Source: Xanthomonas melonis
Lineage (GTDB): Bacteria; Pseudomonadota; Gammaproteobacteria; Xanthomonadales; Xanthomonadaceae
DNA length: 64,000 bases
Direction of reading: 5' to 3'
NCBI RefSeq assembly: GCF_020783655.1
Contig: NZ_JAJGQH010000014.1
Coordinates: 106,439-170,438 of the forward strand
The notes beneath the pieces are model-generated. The model ran no database searches. It was not told the DNA's origin and saw only the letters and a list, made by a program, of their open reading frames with translations. This document shows, in pieces, positions 56,705 through 64,000 of the stretch. How positions within the stretch are numbered: the stretch's first letter is position 1; each line of letters opens with the position of its first letter. Position numbers and translations under genes: made by a program.

Positions 56705-57829
56705 TCAGGACGTCATGCGGTCCCAGAAACCCTTGACGCCATCGATGAAGGTGGCCGATTTGGGTGAATGCTTGCGGGCATCCTCACCGGTGAAGGTCGC
56801 TTCGAATTGCTGCAGCAACTCGCGCTGGTCGGCGGTCAGGTTGACCGGGGTCTCCACCACGACGCGGCAATACAGATCGCCCTCGCTGCGGCTACGCACC
56901 GAACGCACGCCCTTGCCGCGCAGGCGGAACAACTTGCCGGTCTGGGTCTCGGCCGGGATGCGGATCTCCGCCTCACCGCCCAGCGTAGCCACACGCACGG
57001 TGTCGCCGAGCGCCGCCTGCGAGATACGGATCGGCACCTCGCAATGCAGATCGTCGCCATCGCGCTGGAAAATCGCATGCTCGCGCACGCGCACTTCCAC
57101 ATACAGATCGCCCGGCGGCGTGCCGGCCGGGCCGGCTTCGCCTTCGCCAGCCAGACGGATGCGGTCGCCGGTATCCACGCCGGCCGGCACCTTGATCGAC
57201 AGCACCTTGTTTTCTTCCACCCGGCCAGCACCGCGGCAGGTCTTGCAGGGATTCTGGATCAGCGTGCCGCGTCCGTCGCAATGCGGGCAGCTCTGCTGCA
57301 TGGCGAAGATGCCGCGCTGGATGCGCACCTGGCCGCGACCATGGCAGGTGCCGCAGGTCTCCACCTTGCCGTCTTCCGAGCCGCTGCCATGGCAGGGCGC
57401 GCATTCCACCAGCGTGGGGATCTCGATGCGCCGCTCGAGGCCGGCGACGGCTTCTTCCAGATCCAGTTCCAGTACGTAACCGACGTCGGCACCGCGTCGC
57501 GCAGCGCGCGGACCGGCGGCGCCACCGCCGAAAATGTTTCCGAAGATATCGCCGAAGATATCGCCCATGTCCGGGCCACCCGCGCCACCACCGCCCATGC
57601 CATGCTCGAACGCCGCATGGCCGTGCGCGTCGTAGGCACGCCGCTTGTTGCCATCTGACAGCACTTCGTAGGCTTCCTTGCATTCCTTGAACGCCGCTTC
57701 GGCGGCAGCGTCGCCAGGATTGCGATCGGGATGGTGCTTCATGGCACACCGCCGATACGCCTTTTTCAGCTCGTCGTCGCTGGCGCCACGGGCAACGCCC
57801 AGCACTTCGTAGTAATCGCGTTTGCTCAT
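56705..57829 (-). CDS. dnaJ: Chaperone protein DnaJ
   Basis: 374 residues. J domain (1-70) with HPD motif in [11 protein letters not shown], Gly/Phe-rich region ([15 protein letters not shown]), four zinc motifs ([32 protein letters not shown]) and the C-terminal substrate-binding domains. It delivers unfolded proteins to DnaK and stimulates its ATPase. The ATG is preceded by AATCCCGGCTT from a repeat rather than a Shine-Dalgarno sequence. Follows dnaK by 160 bases holding a 14-pair hairpin. Confidence 0.97.
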   Translation of the reverse strand: MSKRDYYEVLGVARGASDDELKKAYRRCAMKHHPDRNPGDAAAEAAFKECKEAYEVLSDGNKRRAYDAHGHAAFEHGMGGGGAGGPDMGDIFGDIFGNIFGGGAAGPRAARRGADVGYVLELDLEEAVAGLERRIEIPTLVECAPCHGSGSEDGKVETCGTCHGRGQVRIQRGIFAMQQSCPHCDGRGTLIQNPCKTCRGAGRVEENKVLSIKVPAGVDTGDRIRLAGEGEAGPAGTPPGDLYVEVRVREHAIFQRDGDDLHCEVPIRISQAALGDTVRVATLGGEAEIRIPAETQTGKLFRLRGKGVRSVRSRSEGDLYCRVVVETPVNLTADQRELLQQFEATFTGEDARKHSPKSATFIDGVKGFWDRMTS

Positions 57830-57834
57830 AAGCC

Positions 57835-57986
57835 GGGATTCGTGATTCGTGATTCGAGATTCGTTGAAACGCGAAAGCGGACAGCGTGCGCTGGTCCGCC
57901 TTGGCGACGCGACGCGTAGAGGATATCGGGACGGGGATCGGCAAGCTTTAGCGCTTGCCGATCCCCATTCCCGACTCCCAAATCAC
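57835..57986. repeat. dnaK-dnaJ spacer: perfect 14-bp hairpin and GGGATTCG-type repeats
   Basis: GGGGATCGGCAAGC-TTTAGC-GCTTGCCGATCCCC (57933-57966) is a perfect hairpin. Outer arms of the repeat family lie at about 57833-57863 (CCGGGATTCGTGATTCG) and 57961-57986 (ending AAATCACGGC). The right-hand repeat in this orientation touches the dnaJ start codon. Confidence 0.85.
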
Positions 57987-57989
57987 GGC

Positions 57990-59915
<1,926 letters not shown>

Positions 59916-60055
59916 GGATACGCTCCTGATGAGTCTTTAGCTGTGTCCGGCGACGCCGGGTCTGGCTGAGATGTGGGGGTGGCGCGCAGGTGTTCAAGCC
60001 ACCTGTGCGCATCTGTGTTTCATCCGTGCGCCTGGCAGTTCAGCCGGCGCTGCGC

Positions 60056-60574
60056 TCAGTCGTGCTTGGCCACGACCACCAGGGCCGGACGCAGCAGGCG
60101 ATCGTTGAGCAGATAGCCCTTCTGGAAGACCTGCACGATATGGCCCGGCGCGACGCCCTCGGCCTCGCCCTGGCTGATCGCCTGGTGCTGGTCCGGATTG
60201 AACGGCTGGCCGACCGGGTCGAGCAGGGTCAGGCCGTTGTCGGCGGCGACCTTGAGCAATTGCTTGTAGGTCATGTCCAGACCGTCGCGCAGCGGGCTGG
60301 GTTGGCTGCCGGCGGCGGTCAGCCCTGCATCCAGGCTGTCGAACACCGGCAGCAACTCGCCCAGCAGCTTCTCGTTGGCGAACTTGCGGGCGTTTTCCAC
60401 ATCGCGCGCGATGCGCTTGCGCTGGTTTTCCAGATCCGCGCGTTCGCGCAGGGCGTCGGCCTTGACCAGGGCGATCTCGCTTCGCAACGACTCGATCTCG
60501 GCCTTGAGCGGATCGGTCTCGGGCGGGTTCTGGGACAGGTCTTCGGAGTCGAATTCGGGGTGGTCTTGAGTCAT
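60056..60574 (-). CDS. grpE: Nucleotide exchange factor GrpE
   Basis: 172 residues: an acidic N-terminus, long coiled-coil helix ([20 protein letters not shown]), and the C-terminal beta domain with [15 protein letters not shown] and [25 protein letters not shown]. It exchanges ADP for ATP on DnaK. Start [10 protein letters not shown] at 60574 with CGGGAA upstream. 140 bases before dnaK. Confidence 0.96.
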   Translation of the reverse strand: MTQDHPEFDSEDLSQNPPETDPLKAEIESLRSEIALVKADALRERADLENQRKRIARDVENARKFANEKLLGELLPVFDSLDAGLTAAGSQPSPLRDGLDMTYKQLLKVAADNGLTLLDPVGQPFNPDQHQAISQGEAEGVAPGHIVQVFQKGYLLNDRLLRPALVVVAKHD

Positions 60575-60620
60575 GTGCAGTTCCCGGGCAAGCGGAACGC
60601 CCGCCCCAACGTCACCCCGT

Positions 60621-60646
60621 ATGTGGGCGCCGGCGCGCGTTTCAAG
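60621..60646 (-). promoter_or_regulatory. Sigma-32-type heat-shock promoter of grpE-dnaK-dnaJ
   Basis: On the minus strand CTTGAAA (60640-60646) is followed after 12 bases by CCCACAT (60621-60627), close to the sigma-32 consensus CTTGAAA-N11-16-CCCCATNT. It lies about 47 bases before the grpE ATG in the hrcA-grpE spacer. Confidence 0.7.
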
Positions 60647-60672
60647 CAAGCGATCGCACCGATCGCCATCGG

Positions 60673-61725
60673 TTATCGCGCGCCGGGCGGCTCCATCGCC
60701 GCACCCAGCACCTGGGCGGCGGTCTGCACCAGCGGGATCACCCGGTCGTAGGCCATGCGTTTGGGGCCGATCACCCCCAGCACGCCCAGTACCTGCCCGC
60801 CGGCCGCATACGGCGCGGTGACCAGAGAGACGTCTTCCAGCGAGACCATGCCGGTTTCCTCGCCGATGAAGATGCGCACGCCCGGCGCCTGGATGGTGCG
60901 TTCGAGCAGCTGCAGGATCTCGCGCTTGCTGGCGAAGGCCTCGAACAGCTCGCGCAGGCGGTCCAGATCCGACAGGTCCTGCACCCCCATCAGCCGGGTC
61001 TGACCGGCCATCACCATGTCCTCGCCGGCAGCGGGCACCAGGGCTTCGCTGGCCAGGTCCACGCTGTGCGCCAGCAGTTGCTCCATCTCGTTCTTGGCCG
61101 TGCGCAGCTCGCGCAACAGGCTGGCGCGGATGTCCGCCAGCGCGCGCCCGGCAAACTGTGCGTTGAGATAGTTGGCCACCCGTTCCAGCTCGGCCGGCTC
61201 GTAGGCCCGGCGCGGCTCGATCACCCGGTTCTGCACCTCGTTGTCGGCGAACACCAGGATCGCCAGCACCCGCCGCGCATCCAGCGGCACGAAATCGATG
61301 TGCCGGAACGCGAACTGCTCGCGCCGCGGCGCGCTGACCACGCCGACGAAGTGGCTCATCGCCGACAGCATCTGCGAGGCGCTGCCGAGCAGCGACTGGG
61401 TCCCGTTGCCGCTGGCCAGCTCCGCGCGCAGGCGGCGCACTTCGTCTTCGCCCGGTGGCTGCATCTGCACCAGGCTGTCCACGAACACCCGGTAGCCATG
61501 CGCGGTGGGCACACGGCCGGCGGAGGTATGCGGGGAACTGAGCAGGCCCACGTCTTCCAGGTCGGCCAGGATGTTGCGGATGGTGGCCGGGCTCACGTCC
61601 AGCCCGGCATGCCGGGCCAGCGTCTTGGAGCCCACCGGCTCGCCGTCGCGGATGTAGCGCGCGATCAGCGTGCGCAGCAACTGCCGGGCGCGGGGGTCGA
61701 GCATTGGGGACTGGGACGCGCGCAT
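60673..61725 (-). CDS. hrcA: Heat-inducible transcription repressor HrcA
   Basis: 350 residues. N-terminal winged helix ([40 protein letters not shown]), [20 protein letters not shown], and C-terminal GAF-like dimerisation region. HrcA binds CIRCE elements, here probably upstream of groESL elsewhere; I see no CIRCE in this window. ATG 61725 or 61704 are both possible. Upstream of grpE with a 98-base spacer that has its own heat-shock promoter. Confidence 0.95.
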   Translation of the reverse strand: MRASQSPMLDPRARQLLRTLIARYIRDGEPVGSKTLARHAGLDVSPATIRNILADLEDVGLLSSPHTSAGRVPTAHGYRVFVDSLVQMQPPGEDEVRRLRAELASGNGTQSLLGSASQMLSAMSHFVGVVSAPRREQFAFRHIDFVPLDARRVLAILVFADNEVQNRVIEPRRAYEPAELERVANYLNAQFAGRALADIRASLLRELRTAKNEMEQLLAHSVDLASEALVPAAGEDMVMAGQTRLMGVQDLSDLDRLRELFEAFASKREILQLLERTIQAPGVRIFIGEETGMVSLEDVSLVTAPYAAGGQVLGVLGVIGPKRMAYDRVIPLVQTAAQVLGAAMEPPGAR

Positions 61726-61842
61726 GGGATCATCCGGTGAGACTGGGCATAGATAATGTCTGGCCCCAGGGATGGCAAGCGCCCGACTCCCTGCCCGCGC
61801 CCTCCTGCCCTAAGCTTCCCTAACGCATTCACGCCCATCCCC

Positions 61843-63507
61843 ATGCTCAGACATCTCTCGATCAAGGATTTCGCCGTCGTCCGCGCCACCGAACTGGAAT
61901 TCGGGCCGGGCATGACCGTGGTGTCGGGCGAGACCGGCGCCGGCAAGTCGCTGATGGTGGACGCGCTGGGCTTCCTGTCCGGCCTGCGCGCCGACAGCGG
62001 CGTGGTGCGCCATGGCGCCGACCGCGCCGAGCTGTCGGCCGAATTCCAGTTGCCGGCCGAGCATCCCGGGCTGCGCTGGCTGGCCGACAACGAGCTCGAC
62101 GACGATGCCCAGTGCCAGCTGCGCCGAATCATCCGTGCCGACGGCGGCTCGCGCGCCTGGATCAACGGCCGCCCGGTCACCTCCTCGCAACTGGCCGAGC
62201 TCGCGGCGCGGCTGGTGGAGATCCACGGCCAGCATGAGCACCAGGCCCTGATGGCCCGCCACAGCCAGCTCGCCCTGCTCGATGCCTATGCCCGCAACAG
62301 CGCGCAGCGCGAACAGGTGCGCCAGGCCAGCCAGCGCTGGCAGGCGCTGCTGGACGAACGCGACGCACTGGCGGCGCAAGGCGATGTCTCCGACCGCATC
62401 GGCTTTCTGGAGCACCAGCTGGCCGAACTGGAACGTGAAGACCTGGATCCGGCGGCGATCGCGGCACTGGACATCAACCACCGCCGCCAGGCGCATGCCA
62501 CGGCCTTGATCGGCGCCTGCGACAGCGTGGCCCGGCAGCTCAACGGTGACGACGGGGCCTCGGCCCTGGGCTTGCTGCAGGACAGCCGCCACGATCTGGC
62601 GCGCGTGGCCGAGCACGAACCGCGCTTGGGCGAGGTGGACGCGCTGCTGGACAGCGCCGTCATCCAGATCGAAGAAGCGCTGGCCCTGCTGGACCGCGTG
62701 CGCGACGACCTGGACGCCGACCCGGCCCAGTTCGAGGCCATGGAACGGCGTCTCGGCCGCCTGCACGACCTGGCCCGCAAGCACCGCGTGGCCCCGGATG
62801 CGCTGGCCGCGCACCGCGACCATCTGAGCGCCGAGGTCGAGAGCCTGCGCGGCGCAGACGAGCGCCTGCAGCAGTTGGACAAGCACATCGCCACCGCCAC
62901 CGAGGCCTGGCGCAGCGCCGCGGCCGTCCTGAGTGCCGGCCGCGCCGATGCCGCCGACGCCTTGTCGGCGGCCACGACCGCGCTGATCGGCGAGCTGGGC
63001 ATGGGCGGCGGGCAGTTCCTGATCCAGCTACAACCCCATGACAGCCTGCGCCCGGATCCCAACGGCGCCGAGCGCGTCGAATTCCTGGTCGCCGCCAATG
63101 CCGGCCAGCCACCACGCGCCTTGCGCAAGGTCGCCTCCGGCGGCGAGCTGTCGCGCATTTCGCTGGCCATCGAGGTGGCCGCACTTGGCCTGGACAGCGT
63201 GCCGACCATGGTCTTCGACGAAGTGGATTCGGGCATCGGCGGCGCAGTGGCCGATATCGTCGGCCAGAAACTGCGCGCGCTCGGCGAGGAACGGCAGGTA
63301 TTGTGCGTCACCCATCTGCCGCAGGTCGCGGCCAAGGGCCATGCGCACTACCGGGTCAGCAAGGCGCCGGTGGACGGCATGACCCAGAGCGCGGTCGAAC
63401 TCCTCGGCCCGCAGGCACGCCAGGAAGAACTCGCGCGCATGCTCGGCGGGGTGGAAGTCAGCAAGGAAGCCCGCGCGGCCGCGCGCAAGCTACTGCAGAG
63501 CGCCTGA
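61843..63507 (+). CDS. recN: DNA repair protein RecN
   Basis: 554-residue SMC-like ATPase of double-strand-break repair. Walker A GETGAGKS near 29-36 after MLRHLSIKDFAVV, paired coiled coils (about 150-370), signature KVASGGELSRISLAIE near 429, Walker B PTMVFDEVDSGIGG near 455 and CVTHLPQVAAKGH at the switch His. Divergent from hrcA. No LexA-type palindrome is obvious upstream. Confidence 0.96.
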   Translation: MLRHLSIKDFAVVRATELEFGPGMTVVSGETGAGKSLMVDALGFLSGLRADSGVVRHGADRAELSAEFQLPAEHPGLRWLADNELDDDAQCQLRRIIRADGGSRAWINGRPVTSSQLAELAARLVEIHGQHEHQALMARHSQLALLDAYARNSAQREQVRQASQRWQALLDERDALAAQGDVSDRIGFLEHQLAELEREDLDPAAIAALDINHRRQAHATALIGACDSVARQLNGDDGASALGLLQDSRHDLARVAEHEPRLGEVDALLDSAVIQIEEALALLDRVRDDLDADPAQFEAMERRLGRLHDLARKHRVAPDALAAHRDHLSAEVESLRGADERLQQLDKHIATATEAWRSAAAVLSAGRADAADALSAATTALIGELGMGGGQFLIQLQPHDSLRPDPNGAERVEFLVAANAGQPPRALRKVASGGELSRISLAIEVAALGLDSVPTMVFDEVDSGIGGAVADIVGQKLRALGEERQVLCVTHLPQVAAKGHAHYRVSKAPVDGMTQSAVELLGPQARQEELARMLGGVEVSKEARAAARKLLQSA

Positions 63508-63661
63508 CCGGGGACGGCAGCGACGGGCCCTGCGGCAGTCTGACCGACCGGGACCACCCTGACACACCGAGGACCGCCATCCGAGGACTGCCCCTCGCCC
63601 ATCAGCCTCGCTCCCTTCATCCGCCCGCGGGGGCATCAGCCTCGCTCCCTTCCCCCGCCTG
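63508..63661. other. Spacer after recN
   Basis: Non-coding, with two short CATCAGCCTCGCTCCCTTC copies (about 63606-63625 and 63635-63652) and the start of a CTTCCCC...GGGGAAG hairpin that could end recN transcription. Confidence 0.5.
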
Positions 63662-63798
63662 CGGGGGAAGGTGCCCGAAGGGCGGATGGGGGCAACATTG
63701 CTGCGAGGCGACCAGCACACGCGCGACAAGCGCAAACGGTGTTGCCCCTCCCTCATCCGGCGCTGCGCGCCACCTTCTCCCGCCAGCGGGAGAAGCGA
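63662..63798. repeat. 137-bp direct repeat, copy 1
   Basis: Starts GCGGGGGAAGGTGCCCGAAG, carries GGGCGGATGGGGGCAACATT and ends CTTCTCCCGCCAGCGGGAGAAGCG. It is nearly identical to 63864-64000, 202 bases away. Its ends resemble the 13.2-kb hairpin element. Confidence 0.85.
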
Positions 63799-63863
63799 TG
63801 CCTGGCTGCGCGTGATCTCTCGATCGAACTGCAACTGACCACCCACCGCCCCCTTTCCCACCC

Positions 63864-64000
63864 GCGGGGGAAGGTGCCCGAAGGGCGGATGGGGGCAGCA
63901 TTGCTGCGAGGCGACCAGCAAAGGCGCGACAAGCGCAAACGGTGTTGCCCCTCCCTCATCCGGCGCTGCGCGCCACCTTCTCCCGCCAGCGGGAGAAGCG
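63864..64000. repeat. 137-bp direct repeat, copy 2 (may run past the window)
   Basis: Same element with few differences (CAGCATT for CAACATT, CAAAGGCGCG for CACACGCGCG). The window ends exactly where copy 1 stops matching, so the array may continue. Confidence 0.85.

Noticed and set aside
60575..61842. CIRCE element for HrcA
   Set aside because: I looked for TTAGCACTC-N9-GAGTGCTAA in the hrcA/grpE and hrcA/recN spacers and found none.
63508..64000. CRISPR-like array
   Set aside because: Only two long repeat units with internal hairpins and no regular spacers; no cas genes.

Overview
The window is high-GC chromosomal DNA from a Xanthomonas species (Gammaproteobacteria, Xanthomonadales). The basis is gene content and order (recN | hrcA-grpE-dnaK-dnaJ, sucA-sucB-lpdA, rnr/rlmB), protein sequences that read like Xanthomonas orthologues, and many short intergenic repeats of the GGGATTCGGGATT type and the CCCTCATCCG...CTTCTCCCGC type. 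The species cannot be fixed from sequence alone; the X. citri/axonopodis group is a guess. Most of the window is core genome. I saw no transposase, integrase, rRNA operon or CRISPR array.

Layout. 1-9.7 kb: a truncated membrane diguanylate cyclase with a beta-propeller sensor, rlmB, a GFA-family zinc protein, rnr, a tRNA-Leu(CAG) with its own promoter and terminator, and a double GDSL hydrolase. 9.7-16.2 kb: an acyl-CoA dehydrogenase diverges from an ArsR-type regulator fused to a methyltransferase. The regulator is translationally coupled to metH, which is split into two genes. A 30-bp near-palindrome lies between the divergent genes, suggesting control by a methionine-cycle metabolite (SahR-like). 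16.3-21 kb: a minus-strand operon lacI > sugar MFS transporter > PfkB kinase > AGE isomerase, probably for mannose or a related sugar, with a perfect 18-bp palindrome at its 5' end. 21.3-25.5 kb: an outer-membrane transporter-like protein, a DUF2058 protein, SlyX, a decayed ugd fragment, a Mip-like FKBP isomerase and a periplasmic glutathione peroxidase.

25.6-30.2 kb: a GntR/YtrA-controlled ABC exporter operon behind a GGTG-N16-CACC operator, followed by a GSGD-repeat solenoid protein and two lipoproteins. 30.3-38.8 kb: fumC, a CNNM/CorC-type membrane protein, purB, a DUF3060 lipoprotein, a PDZ protein, a RoxA-type ribosomal oxygenase with a long acidic tail, and a GNAT protein. 38.9-45.5 kb: the 2-oxoglutarate dehydrogenase genes and a LOG-family hydrolase. 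45.9-53.5 kb: YigZ, an intact MsbA-like ABC half-transporter, a LysR regulator, and a three-gene export locus (ABC-fold protein with every ATPase motif lost, HlyD-type adaptor, TolC-type channel). 53.8-64 kb: a 64-residue protein, a prephenate dehydrogenase-ACT protein, pdxY, dnaJ/dnaK/grpE/hrcA with a sigma-32-like promoter before grpE, recN, and two 137-bp direct repeat copies at the right edge.

The best candidate for an undescribed system is the tripartite exporter at 49.37-53.53 kb, whose nucleotide-binding domain looks fully dead while its reading frame and gene overlaps are intact. A second theme is a hairpin-forming repeat found at operon junctions (arsR/metH, sucB/lpdA, dnaK/dnaJ), upstream of the LOG gene, and inserted in frame inside metH. 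Two gene relics (ugd; an acyl-CoA dehydrogenase tail) show ongoing decay. All calls are from reading the sequence; no database search was run.
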